Assembly: GCA_033763775.1 (NCBI GenBank)
Contig: JANRJW010000011.1
Span: forward strand, 1-55,868
Length of the DNA stretch: 55,868 nt
Direction of reading: 5' to 3'
Origin: JAJTHB01 sp033763775
GTDB lineage: Bacteria; Pseudomonadota; Alphaproteobacteria; Rickettsiales; SXRF01
Part shown: piece after piece, positions 1 to 8,282 of the stretch
Numbering within the stretch: position 1 is the first letter of the stretch
Layout of the letters: every line of letters begins with the position of its first letter
Translations under genes and position numbers: made by a program
The notes under the pieces: generated by a model
Told to the model about the DNA's origin: nothing
The model's database searches: none
Seen by the model: only the letters and a program-made list of their open reading frames with translations

Positions 1-23
1 AAATGCTCCCCCAGGGTAACGCC

Positions 24-1304
24 ATGCTGCACGATCAAGACCGCATTTTCACCAATCTCTACGGCTTCCACGACTGGACGCTGAAGGGCGCGCGCGCGCG
101 CGGCGACTGGGACGGGACGAAAGACATTCTCGCCCGCGGTCAGGACACGATTATCGACCAGGTCAAGGCATCGGGCCTGCGCGGGCGCGGCGGCGCGGGG
201 TTTTCGACCGGCATGAAATGGTCGTTCATGCCCAAGCAAAGCGACGGCAGGCCGAGCTATCTGGTGGTGAATGCGGATGAGGGCGAGCCCGGCACTTGCA
301 AAGACCGCGACATGATGCGCCACGAACCGCACAAATTGATCGAGGGCTGCCTGATTGCCTGCTTTGCCATGCGCGCGGTGGCGGCGTATATTTACATTCG
401 CGGCGAGTATGTGGAAGAAATCAAACGTATCCAGTATGCGATTGATGAAGCTTATCACGCTGGTCTGATTGGCCGCAATGCCTGTGGCTCTGGCTTTGAC
501 TGCGATATTTTTATTCATGAAGGCGCGGGCGCCTATATCTGCGGCGAAGAAACGGCGCTCATTGAGTCGCTCGAAGGTAAAAAAGGCCAGCCGCGCCTCA
601 AGCCGCCATTTCCTGCGGCGTGCGGCGTCTGGGGCTGCCCGACGACGGTGAATAATGTGGAAACCATCGCGGTGGTGCCAACGATTCTTCGGCGCGGCGC
701 ATCGTGGTTTGCTGGCATCGGCAAGCCGAACAACACCGGCACAAAAGTATTTTGCATCTCCGGCCATGTGAACAAGCCCTGTAATGTGGAAGAGGCCATG
801 TCGATTCCGCTGAAAGAGCTGATTGAAAAACACGCAGGCGGCGTGCGCGGTGGCTGGGACAACCTGCTGGCGATCATTCCCGGCGGTTCATCCACACCGC
901 TCATTCCTAAAGATATCTGCGAGACGGTGCTCATGGATTTTGATTCGCTGAAGGCGGTCAAAACCGGGCTTGGCACCGCCGGCGTGATTGTGATGGATAA
1001 ATCCACCGATATTGTGAAAGCGATTGCGCGCCTGTCGCAGTTTTACACCCACGAATCCTGCGGCCAATGCACGCCCTGCCGCGAAGGCACGGGCTGGCTG
1101 TGGCGCATGATGGAGCGCATGGCGAAGGGGCAGGCGAAGATTGAAGAAATTGACCAGATGCTCGATGTTGCAGGCCGCATTGAAGGCCATACCATCTGCG
1201 CGCTGGGGGATGCGGCGGCGTGGCCGGTGCAGGGGCTGGTGCGTCATTTCCGCCCGGAAATCGAGCGCAGAATACACGAATATAGCGGCAGGAAAGCTGC
1301 GTAA
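24..1304 (+). CDS. nuoF: NADH-quinone oxidoreductase subunit F
   Basis: NADH-binding subunit of respiratory complex I; it carries FMN and the N3 4Fe-4S cluster in the cytoplasmic arm and passes electrons from NADH to NuoE/NuoG. The glycine-rich NADH site (RGRGGAGF) and the FMN loop (NADEGEPGTCKDR) are both present. Cluster cysteines are at about 346, 349 and 352 (ESCGQCTPC), with the fourth at about 392 (TICALGD). At 426 residues it has the usual length. I chose the ATG at 24 because an AGGG motif lies about 8 bases upstream; an in-frame ATG at 3 would add seven residues. First gene of the complex I run in this window; nuoA-E presumably lie upstream. Confidence 0.96.
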   Translation: MLHDQDRIFTNLYGFHDWTLKGARARGDWDGTKDILARGQDTIIDQVKASGLRGRGGAGFSTGMKWSFMPKQSDGRPSYLVVNADEGEPGTCKDRDMMRHEPHKLIEGCLIACFAMRAVAAYIYIRGEYVEEIKRIQYAIDEAYHAGLIGRNACGSGFDCDIFIHEGAGAYICGEETALIESLEGKKGQPRLKPPFPAACGVWGCPTTVNNVETIAVVPTILRRGASWFAGIGKPNNTGTKVFCISGHVNKPCNVEEAMSIPLKELIEKHAGGVRGGWDNLLAIIPGGSSTPLIPKDICETVLMDFDSLKAVKTGLGTAGVIVMDKSTDIVKAIARLSQFYTHESCGQCTPCREGTGWLWRMMERMAKGQAKIEEIDQMLDVAGRIEGHTICALGDAAAWPVQGLVRHFRPEIERRIHEYSGRKAA

Positions 1305-1322
1305 AACATAAAGGTGAACGCC

Positions 1323-1661
1323 ATGGCAAAACTACTGATGAGAGTAAAAGGATTTGACGGCGAAGTGGAGCTGCTCAGCGACCGCATTGTGATCACGCGC
1401 CCGGGCATTTTCAATATGTTCAAATTTGGCCTGAATGCGCGCAATGAAATTCCGCTTGCAGCGATCTCGGAAGTGACCTTTAAACCACCATTGATGCTTG
1501 GCATGGGATCGATTGAGTTTGTTCGCTCCGGCCGTAGCAGTGATGAACGAAAAGGGAATTCAAGTTTAGTGAAATTTAAGAAAGCTAATGCTAAGCAATT
1601 TGAGATGCTCAAGGAAAAAGCATTTGAATTGATCAACCTGCTGGCTCAGAAACGCGTGTAA
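1323..1661 (+). CDS. small PH-like (DUF4429-type) protein between nuoF and nuoG
   Basis: A 112-residue soluble protein with no signal peptide or membrane segment. Its first two thirds (VKGFDGEVELLSDRIVITRPG, then IPLAAISEVTFKPP and GSIEFV) read like the small beta-rich bacterial PH-like domain of the DUF4429 family; the C-terminal 30 residues are a lysine-rich helix. The ATG at 1323 has AAGG 8 bases upstream; a GTG at 1314 is a weaker alternative. It sits 18 bases after nuoF and 5 before nuoG, so it is almost certainly co-transcribed with complex I. This is not a standard nuo gene, and its codon use is more AT-rich than its neighbours, especially after position 1500. Function unknown; the family match is from memory of the pattern. 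Confidence 0.75.
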   Translation: MAKLLMRVKGFDGEVELLSDRIVITRPGIFNMFKFGLNARNEIPLAAISEVTFKPPLMLGMGSIEFVRSGRSSDERKGNSSLVKFKKANAKQFEMLKEKAFELINLLAQKRV

Positions 1662-1666
1662 AAACT

Positions 1667-3724
1667 ATGCCCAAACTTACGATTGATGGTCAGGAAATAG
1701 AAGTCGCTCCCGGCACGGTGCTGATTCAGGCGTGCGAACAGCTGGGCATCGAAATTCCCCGCTTCTGCTACCATGAGCGCCTCGCGATTGCGGGCAACTG
1801 CCGCATGTGTTTGGTGGAGGTATCGCCCGGCCCGCCGAAGCCGCAAGCCAGCTGCGCGCTGCCCTGCGCCGATGGCATGGTGGTGAAAACCAATTCGCCG
1901 ATGGTCAAAAAAGCCCGCGAAGGGGTGATGGAATTCCTGCTCATCAACCACCCGCTTGATTGCCCGATTTGCGATCAGGGTGGTGAGTGCGACCTTCAGG
2001 ATCAGGCGATGGCTTATGGCACCGGCATCAGCCGCTACAAGGAAATGAAGCGCGCGGTTGAAGATAAATATATGGGGCCGCTCATTAAGACGCAGATGAC
2101 GCGCTGCATCCACTGCACACGCTGCGTGCGTTTTGCCACTCAGATTGCCGGCGTGCCTGAGCTCGGCGCGTTTGGCCGCGGCGAACATATGGAAATTGGC
2201 ACCTATGTTGAAAAAGCTCTCACTTCCGAGCTTTCCGGCAACATGGTGGATTTATGCCCGGTCGGTGCGCTCACCAGCAAGCCTTATGCCTTCGCTGCCC
2301 GCCCGTGGGAGCTGAAAAAAACTGAAACCATCGATGTGATGGATGCGGTCGGCTCGAATATCCGCGTCGATAGCCGCGCCCAGGCAGTGCTGCGCGTGCT
2401 GCCGCGGGTGAACGAGCAGATCAACGAAGAATGGATCTCCGATAAAACCCGCCACGCCTGCGACGGGCTGAAAGTTCAGCGCCTAGATCGTCCTTATGTG
2501 CGCGGCGCCGACGGCAAATTGAAAGAAGCCAGCTGGCAGGACGCGTTTGAAGTCATCGCCGCAAAAATGAAACATTTAAAACCAGAGCAGATGGCGGCGA
2601 TTGCCGGCAACCTTGTCTGCGCCGAAAGCGCGACCGCGCTGCGTGACCTGCTCGATAGCATGGGCGTCATGAGCCGTGACTGCCGTCAGGAAGGCGCGCA
2701 GCTGGATCCTTCCAGCCGTAGCAATTACCTATTTAATACCAGCATTGCCGGTATTGAGCAGGCGGATGTGTTGCTGCTGGTGGGGGCGAACCCCCGCTTC
2801 GAAGCGCCGCTGGTCAATAGCCGCATTCGCAAAAGCTGGCTTTCCGGCAAGCTCCGTATTTTCTCTCTCGGCCAGGAAGTTGATCTGACCTACGGCTATG
2901 AAACGCTCGGCCATGACCCGCGCACGCTCGCGGATATTGCCTCCGGCAAACACCCTGTGGCGGATATTCTCGCCAGCGCTAAAAACCCGATGATCGTGCT
3001 GGGCACGGCCGCACTCGCGCGCAGCGACGGCAATGCCACCCTGCAGACCGCGAAAGTGGTGGCAGAAAAATATGGCATGATTCGCGAAGGTTGGAACGGC
3101 TTTAATGTGCTGCACCATGCGGCCGGTCGCGTTGGCGCGCTGGATGCAGGCTTCGTGCCGATGAAAGACGGCAAGGACATGGCCGGGATTTTCGATGGCT
3201 GCAAGAAAGAAACCTTAAAGCTCGTCTACCTGCTCGGCGCTGATGAATTCGACATGAACCTGCTAGGTCGCACCTTTGTCATCTATCAGGGGCACCACGG
3301 CGATGATGGTGCACAGCGCGCGGATGTGATTCTGCCCGGCGCTGCCTACACCGAAAAAGACGCCACCTACGTGAACCTCGAAGGCCGCGCCCAGCGTGCG
3401 AAGCGCTGCGTGTTCCCGCCGGGGCAGGCCAAGGATGACTGGGCAATTATCCGCGCACTTTCCGAAGTGCTGGGCAAGACACTGCCCTATAATAGCCTTG
3501 AGCAGCTGCGCGCGCGCATGGCAAAACTCGCCCCGAGCTTTGCGGCTATCAACCAACTGACAACCAGCCCATGGCAGGCGGCAGCAAAAAATACCGGCTC
3601 GATTACTGGCGCGCCATTTGAACCTTTCATTACCAATTTCTACATGACCAACCCCATCGCCCGCGCCTCGCGCACGATGGGTGAGTGCGTGCGTGAAATG
3701 AACGGGCAGAAGAGGGCGGCGTGA
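1667..3724 (+). CDS. nuoG: NADH-quinone oxidoreductase subunit G
   Basis: Large iron-sulfur subunit of the peripheral arm of complex I, carrying electrons from NuoF towards NuoI/NuoB. The N-terminus is a 2Fe-2S ferredoxin fold with cysteines at 34, 45, 48 and about 63. It is followed by the His/Cys-ligated cluster region (HPLDCPICDQGGECDLQDQ) and a ferredoxin motif (CIHCTRC). Residues from about 220 on form the molybdopterin-oxidoreductase-like domain, which in this family has no cofactor role. At 685 residues it matches alphaproteobacterial and mitochondrial (75 kDa) forms. Its stop overlaps the next start (TGATG). Confidence 0.96.
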   Translation: MPKLTIDGQEIEVAPGTVLIQACEQLGIEIPRFCYHERLAIAGNCRMCLVEVSPGPPKPQASCALPCADGMVVKTNSPMVKKAREGVMEFLLINHPLDCPICDQGGECDLQDQAMAYGTGISRYKEMKRAVEDKYMGPLIKTQMTRCIHCTRCVRFATQIAGVPELGAFGRGEHMEIGTYVEKALTSELSGNMVDLCPVGALTSKPYAFAARPWELKKTETIDVMDAVGSNIRVDSRAQAVLRVLPRVNEQINEEWISDKTRHACDGLKVQRLDRPYVRGADGKLKEASWQDAFEVIAAKMKHLKPEQMAAIAGNLVCAESATALRDLLDSMGVMSRDCRQEGAQLDPSSRSNYLFNTSIAGIEQADVLLLVGANPRFEAPLVNSRIRKSWLSGKLRIFSLGQEVDLTYGYETLGHDPRTLADIASGKHPVADILASAKNPMIVLGTAALARSDGNATLQTAKVVAEKYGMIREGWNGFNVLHHAAGRVGALDAGFVPMKDGKDMAGIFDGCKKETLKLVYLLGADEFDMNLLGRTFVIYQGHHGDDGAQRADVILPGAAYTEKDATYVNLEGRAQRAKRCVFPPGQAKDDWAIIRALSEVLGKTLPYNSLEQLRARMAKLAPSFAAINQLTTSPWQAAAKNTGSITGAPFEPFITNFYMTNPIARASRTMGECVREMNGQKRAA

Positions 3725-4722
3725 TGAGTTGGTTTGAGACGATATGGCCGCTCCTTGAAGTCATCGGCAAGATTCTGCTGGTCGCGGTGCCGCTGATGAT
3801 CGCGATGGCGATGACGACCTATTACGAGCGCAAAGTGATCGCGGCGATGCAGCTGAGGAAAGGCCCGAACGTAGTGGGCTTTTTCGGCCTGCTGCAACCG
3901 TTTGCGGACGGGCTGAAGCTGATTTTCAAAGAAACCATCTGGCCGACTCAGGCGAGCAAGATGGTGTTCATCGCCGCGCCCATGGTGACATTCGCGCTGG
4001 CGCTGCTCGGCTGGGCAGTGATTCCGCTTTCGGAAAGCTTTGTGATTGCCGATATTAATGTCGGCATTCTCTACCTTTTCGCCATTTCTTCGCTGGGTGT
4101 GTATGGCATCATTATGGCTGGCTGGGCGAGCAACTCGAAATATGCCTTCCTCGGTGCCATTCGTTCTTCTGCACAGATGGTATCGTATGAGGTGTCCATT
4201 GGCTTTGTGATTGTGACCGTGCTGCTGCTCGTCGGCTCGCTGAATCTGGGCGATGTCGTGGCCTCGCAGGCGGGCGGTATCGCGAACTGGCATGCGTTCG
4301 GGATTCTTTTTCCGATGTTCATCATCTTTTTCATCTCGGCACTTGCAGAAACGAACCGTCATCCGTTTGACCTGCCAGAGGCAGAGGCCGAGCTGGTGGC
4401 TGGCTATAACGTGGAATATTCCTCGATGAGCTTCGCGCTGTTTTTCCTCGGCGAATACATGAACATGATTTTGATGAGCGGCATGATCACCATCCTGTTC
4501 CTTGGCGGCTGGTATGCGCCAGTTGCCGCGCTGGACTTTATCCCCGGCGTGCTGTGGTTTGTGGCAAAGGTGTTTGTTTGTCTGTTCATTTTTATCTGGG
4601 CACGCGCCACACTGCCGCGCTACCGCTACGACCAGCTGATGCGTCTTGGTTGGAAAGTGTTCTTGCCTTTGTCGCTGGTTTGGGTAGTGCTGGTGTCCGC
4701 TTATGTTGTTTACGCAAGGTAA
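3724..4722 (+). CDS. nuoH: NADH-quinone oxidoreductase subunit H
   Basis: Membrane subunit of complex I that forms much of the quinone-binding chamber and couples it to the proton pumps. About eight hydrophobic segments are visible, with the conserved loops YYERKVIAAMQLRKGPN near the N-terminus and ALAETNRHPFDLPEAEAELVAGYN (cited here only to name the family's acidic quinone-chamber loop; its core is NRHPFDLPEAE) near residue 220. The ATG at 3724 overlaps the nuoG stop by one base; a GTG directly before it could also serve. Length is 332 residues, typical. Confidence 0.95.
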   Translation: MSWFETIWPLLEVIGKILLVAVPLMIAMAMTTYYERKVIAAMQLRKGPNVVGFFGLLQPFADGLKLIFKETIWPTQASKMVFIAAPMVTFALALLGWAVIPLSESFVIADINVGILYLFAISSLGVYGIIMAGWASNSKYAFLGAIRSSAQMVSYEVSIGFVIVTVLLLVGSLNLGDVVASQAGGIANWHAFGILFPMFIIFFISALAETNRHPFDLPEAEAELVAGYNVEYSSMSFALFFLGEYMNMILMSGMITILFLGGWYAPVAALDFIPGVLWFVAKVFVCLFIFIWARATLPRYRYDQLMRLGWKVFLPLSLVWVVLVSAYVVYAR

Positions 4723-4728
4723 TCCGTC

Positions 4729-5214
4729 ATGACTTTAGATAAAACCGCCCGCGCGTTTCTGCTCACAGAGCTCTGGACAGGCTTCTGGATGACGCTGAAA
4801 TACATGTTCAAAAAGCCGGTGACGATTAACTACCCGTTTGAAAAAGGCGCGCTTTCCCCGCGCTTTCGCGGCGAACACGCGCTCCGCCGCTACCCGAACG
4901 GCGAAGAGCGCTGCATTGCCTGCAAACTCTGCGAGGCCATCTGCCCCGCGCAGGCGATCACCATCGAAGCCGAAGAGCGCGCAGATGGCAGCCGCCGAAC
5001 GACTCGCTACGACATCGACATGACCAAATGTATTTACTGCGGCTTCTGTCAGGAAGCCTGCCCGGTGGATGCGATTGTGGAAGGCCCTAACTTCGAATTC
5101 GCGACTTATACGCGCGAAGAGCTATTCTACAACAAAGAAAAGCTTTTGGAAAATGGCGAGCGCTGGGAATCAGCCATCGCCGCCAACTTAAGCGCTGACG
5201 CTGCGTATCGGTAA
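4729..5214 (+). CDS. nuoI: NADH-quinone oxidoreductase subunit I
   Basis: Carries the two 4Fe-4S clusters N6a and N6b linking NuoG to NuoB. Two classic ferredoxin motifs are seen: cysteines 62, 65, 68 and 72 (CIACKLCEAIC) and cysteines 101, 104, 107 and 111 (CIYCGFCQEAC). An N-terminal amphipathic stretch (LLTELWTGFWMTLKYMF) anchors the protein to the membrane arm. Length is 161 residues, standard for alphaproteobacteria. It lies 6 bases after nuoH and 4 bases before nuoJ, within one operon. Confidence 0.96.
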   Translation: MTLDKTARAFLLTELWTGFWMTLKYMFKKPVTINYPFEKGALSPRFRGEHALRRYPNGEERCIACKLCEAICPAQAITIEAEERADGSRRTTRYDIDMTKCIYCGFCQEACPVDAIVEGPNFEFATYTREELFYNKEKLLENGERWESAIAANLSADAAYR

Positions 5215-5218
5215 CACC

Positions 5219-5839
5219 ATGGCTGAACTTCTTCCCACCATTGTATTTTACCTCTTCGCGCTTGTGACAGTGTTTTCAGCGCTGATGGTGATTTCATCGA
5301 AAAATCCAGTGCATTCTGTTTTCTTTTTGATTCTTGCTTTCTTCAATTCCGCTGGTCTTTTTATCCTGATCGGCGCGGAATATATCGCGATGACGCTGGT
5401 GATTGTGTATGTCGGCGCGGTGGCGGTGCTTTTCCTCTTCGTGGTGATGATGCTCGATATTAATTTTGCCGAGCTGCGTGAAGGCTTCCAGAAATATTTG
5501 CCGCTGGGGCTTGGGGTGGCGGCTGTGATTCTCTTTCAGCTGATTTTTGTTTATTCTATCTCGTTGGATGCCGCGTCTGGTAAAGCCGCAGTAACGCACG
5601 CGATTCCAAGCCCGACGGATGTCACCAACACCGAAGCCATCGGGCAGGTGATGTATACCTGGTATCTCTATCCATTCCAGATGGCGGGGATTATCCTTCT
5701 GATTGCGATGATCGGCGCGATTGTGCTCACGCTGCGCTCGCGTGAAGGCGTTCGCAGGCAAAGCATCGCAAGGCAGGTTTCGCGCCGGCGTGAAGATGCG
5801 GTGGAGATTGTCAAGGTCAAGCCGGGGCAGGGGGCTTAG
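5219..5839 (+). CDS. nuoJ: NADH-quinone oxidoreductase subunit J
   Basis: Small hydrophobic subunit of the complex I membrane arm; its third helix takes part in the coupling rearrangement. Five hydrophobic segments are visible, including the conserved EYIAMTLVIVYVGAVAVLFL region near residue 60. The family's usual C-terminal basic tail follows (TLRSREGVRRQ, then an RRRED-rich end). Length is 206 residues. The start lies 4 bases after the nuoI stop. Confidence 0.94.
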   Translation: MAELLPTIVFYLFALVTVFSALMVISSKNPVHSVFFLILAFFNSAGLFILIGAEYIAMTLVIVYVGAVAVLFLFVVMMLDINFAELREGFQKYLPLGLGVAAVILFQLIFVYSISLDAASGKAAVTHAIPSPTDVTNTEAIGQVMYTWYLYPFQMAGIILLIAMIGAIVLTLRSREGVRRQSIARQVSRRREDAVEIVKVKPGQGA

Positions 5840-5841
5840 CT

Positions 5842-6168
5842 ATGGATCATCTGTTTTTTGGCTCTGTTGGCATCATGCATTATCTCGTGGTCTCCAGCCT
5901 GCTATTTACCATCGGCATCTGCGGCATTTTCCTAAACCGTAAGAACATCATCACCATCCTCATGTCGGTGGAGTTGATTCTGCTGTCGGTGAATATCAAT
6001 TTTGTGGCGTTCTCGGTGATGCTCGGGGATTTATCCGGCCAGATTTTCGCGATGTTTATTCTCACGGTCGCAGCTGCCGAAGCTGCCATCGGCCTTGCTA
6101 TTTTGGTGATCTACTTCCGAAACCGCGGCACGATCGCGGTGGAAGATGTGAATATGATGAAGGGATAA
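5842..6168 (+). CDS. nuoK: NADH-quinone oxidoreductase subunit K
   Basis: MrpC-like three-helix subunit of the proton-pumping arm of complex I. The conserved membrane glutamates are in SVELILLSVNINFVAF (second helix) and AAAEAAIGLAILV (third helix). It has 108 residues, slightly longer than the usual 101. The extra residues are at the N-terminus, so the internal ATG before HYLVVSS is an alternative start. It is followed not by nuoL directly but by a 158-base spacer holding a long hairpin. Confidence 0.94.
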   Translation: MDHLFFGSVGIMHYLVVSSLLFTIGICGIFLNRKNIITILMSVELILLSVNINFVAFSVMLGDLSGQIFAMFILTVAAAEAAIGLAILVIYFRNRGTIAVEDVNMMKG

Positions 6169-6200
6169 ACTGTGCGTCAAATTACTACTATGATGGCCAT

Positions 6201-6279
6201 AAATACTTGTTTTCTGCGCTTCCGCTGCGCACGTACTAAAGTGTACGCTTGCACTGCGGGTCTCGAAAACGGCGTATTT
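6201..6279. repeat. imperfect palindrome between nuoK and nuoL
   Basis: An extended hairpin in the only long gap of the nuo operon. Outer arms AAATAC (6201-6206) and GTATTT (6274-6279) pair, as do GTTTTC (6209-6214) with GAAAAC (6265-6270), CCGC (6222-6225) with GCGG (6256-6259), and CGTAC (6232-6236) with GTACG (6243-6247). No T-run follows, so it is not a clear intrinsic terminator, and it contains no gene. It looks like a dispersed palindromic repeat or an mRNA-processing hairpin. Confidence 0.6.
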
Positions 6280-6326
6280 TTGTCTCATCCTAGCGTAATT
6301 ATCCAGCACAGTTGCGGAGAGCGCCC

Positions 6327-8282
6327 ATGATCTCGCTTATCGTTTTTCTGCCACTTGTTGCTGCGTTGGCCGTAGGTCTTAACCTGCGCACCATTTCGCC
6401 GCGCGCTGCCCACATCATCACCTGCGGCGGCATGTGCCTTGCTGCGCTGATGTCCGGCCTGGTGTTTATGGAATTTGCCAAATATGGCGCTGCTCACGGC
6501 GACTGGCGCGAGATACTGGGCGCGCAGGGGCTGGTGCATAAAGTAAACCTTGCCAGCTGGATGGTGGTGGGTGATTTTAATGTTCAGTGGACGCTGCGTG
6601 TCGACGCGCTGACCGCCGTGATGCTGGTGGTGGTGACATGGGTGTCGGCGGTGGTGCATCTCTACTCGGTTGGCTACATGAGCCACGATGAACACCAGCC
6701 GCGCTTCATGGCTTATCTTTCACTTTTTACATTTTTCATGCTGATGCTGGTGACCAGCGATAACCTTGTCCAGCTCTTCCTCGGCTGGGAAGGGGTGGGG
6801 CTGTGCTCCTACCTGCTGATTGGTTTCTGGTTTAAGAAAAAAGAAGCGAACGCTGCCGCCATCAAAGCGTTTCTTGTGAACCGTGTCGGTGACTTTGGCT
6901 TTGCGCTCGGTATTTTTGCGGTGTTTGTGCTGTTTGACAGTGTGCAGTTTGATGCGATTTTTGCTGGAATTGAAGCCCATAAAACTTCGACATTTAATTT
7001 CCTTGGCATGCAATTTCATGCGCTCACACTTGCTTGTATTCTTCTGTTTATTGGCGCGATGGGTAAATCGGCGCAGTTTGGCCTACACACCTGGCTGCCC
7101 GATGCGATGGAAGGCCCTACGCCCGTTTCCGCGCTGATCCACGCGGCGACGATGGTGACCGCTGGTGTGTTCCTCGTGGTGCGTATGTCGCCGCTCTTTG
7201 AAACGTCGGATACGGCGCTGATGGTGGTGACGATTGTCGGCGCGCTGACTGCTTTCTTTGCCGCAACGGTCGGGCTGGTGCAGAACGATATCAAGCGCGT
7301 GATCGCTTACTCCACCTGCTCGCAGCTGGGCTATATGTTTTTTGCCTGCGGTGTTGGCGCGTATGGCGCGGCGATGTTCCATCTGATGACGCACGCCTTC
7401 TTTAAAGCGCTGCTGTTCCTTGGCGCTGGCTCGGTGATTCACGGCATGTCCGGCGAGCAGGATATGCGCCGCATGGGCGGTATCTGGAAGATGATGCCGG
7501 TGACCTACGGCTATATGTGGCTGGGCTCGCTGGCGCTGGCGGGCATTCCGGTCTTTGCTGGTTATTACTCCAAGGATATGATCCTAGAGGCTGCTTACGC
7601 GGCAGATGGGGTCGGCCGCTGGGCGTTCTGGGTGGGCATCGCCGCCGCATTCATGACCGCATTTTATTCATGGCGCCTGCTGTTTATGACCTTCCACGGC
7701 ACACCGCGCGCATCCAAAGAGGTGATGAGCCATGTGCATGAATCCCCGCCGATTATGCTAAGGCCACTGCTCCTGCTGGTGTTTGGCACGCTCTTTTCCG
7801 GCATCATTGGCTATCATGCACTCGGGCTGGTGTCGCATGAGAGCAATTTCTGGCAGGCCACCATTGCCACGCTCGAGATTTTTGAAGCAGCGCATCATGT
7901 GCCGGGTTGGGTGCCGCTTGCACCGCTTATCGTCGCACTTTCGGGCATTGCGCTGGCATGGGTATTTTACATCAAAAACCCTGCTATTCCTGCGGCGCTC
8001 GCGGCGCGTATGCCGGGTCTGTACCAGTTCCTGCTGAATAAATGGTATGTGGATGAGCTCTATGACGCTGCGTTTGTGCGTCCCTCGAAGCGCCTCGGCG
8101 CCAGCCTGTGGAAATTCTGGGATGAAAAGCTGGTCGATGGCATGCCTAACGGCGCGGCGCTTGCTGCCCAGCTATTAGCTGGCCGCACCAGCCGCCTGCA
8201 GACCGGCTATGTGTATCATTATGCGTTTGCCATGCTGATTGGCTTTATGGCCATTATCAGCTGGGTGGTGTTTGGGGGATAA
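6327..8282 (+). CDS. nuoL: NADH-quinone oxidoreductase subunit L
   Basis: Largest antiporter-like proton-pumping subunit of complex I. The family core is visible, with LGWEGVGLCSYLLIGFW (the key membrane glutamate) and HTWLPDAMEGPTPVSALIHA, followed by the lateral helix near the C-terminus that braces the membrane arm. About 16 hydrophobic segments; 651 residues, normal length. I took the ATG at 6327 because GGAG lies about 8 bases upstream; a TTG at 6312 is less likely. It ends directly at the nuoM start. Confidence 0.95.
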   Translation: MISLIVFLPLVAALAVGLNLRTISPRAAHIITCGGMCLAALMSGLVFMEFAKYGAAHGDWREILGAQGLVHKVNLASWMVVGDFNVQWTLRVDALTAVMLVVVTWVSAVVHLYSVGYMSHDEHQPRFMAYLSLFTFFMLMLVTSDNLVQLFLGWEGVGLCSYLLIGFWFKKKEANAAAIKAFLVNRVGDFGFALGIFAVFVLFDSVQFDAIFAGIEAHKTSTFNFLGMQFHALTLACILLFIGAMGKSAQFGLHTWLPDAMEGPTPVSALIHAATMVTAGVFLVVRMSPLFETSDTALMVVTIVGALTAFFAATVGLVQNDIKRVIAYSTCSQLGYMFFACGVGAYGAAMFHLMTHAFFKALLFLGAGSVIHGMSGEQDMRRMGGIWKMMPVTYGYMWLGSLALAGIPVFAGYYSKDMILEAAYAADGVGRWAFWVGIAAAFMTAFYSWRLLFMTFHGTPRASKEVMSHVHESPPIMLRPLLLLVFGTLFSGIIGYHALGLVSHESNFWQATIATLEIFEAAHHVPGWVPLAPLIVALSGIALAWVFYIKNPAIPAALAARMPGLYQFLLNKWYVDELYDAAFVRPSKRLGASLWKFWDEKLVDGMPNGAALAAQLLAGRTSRLQTGYVYHYAFAMLIGFMAIISWVVFGG

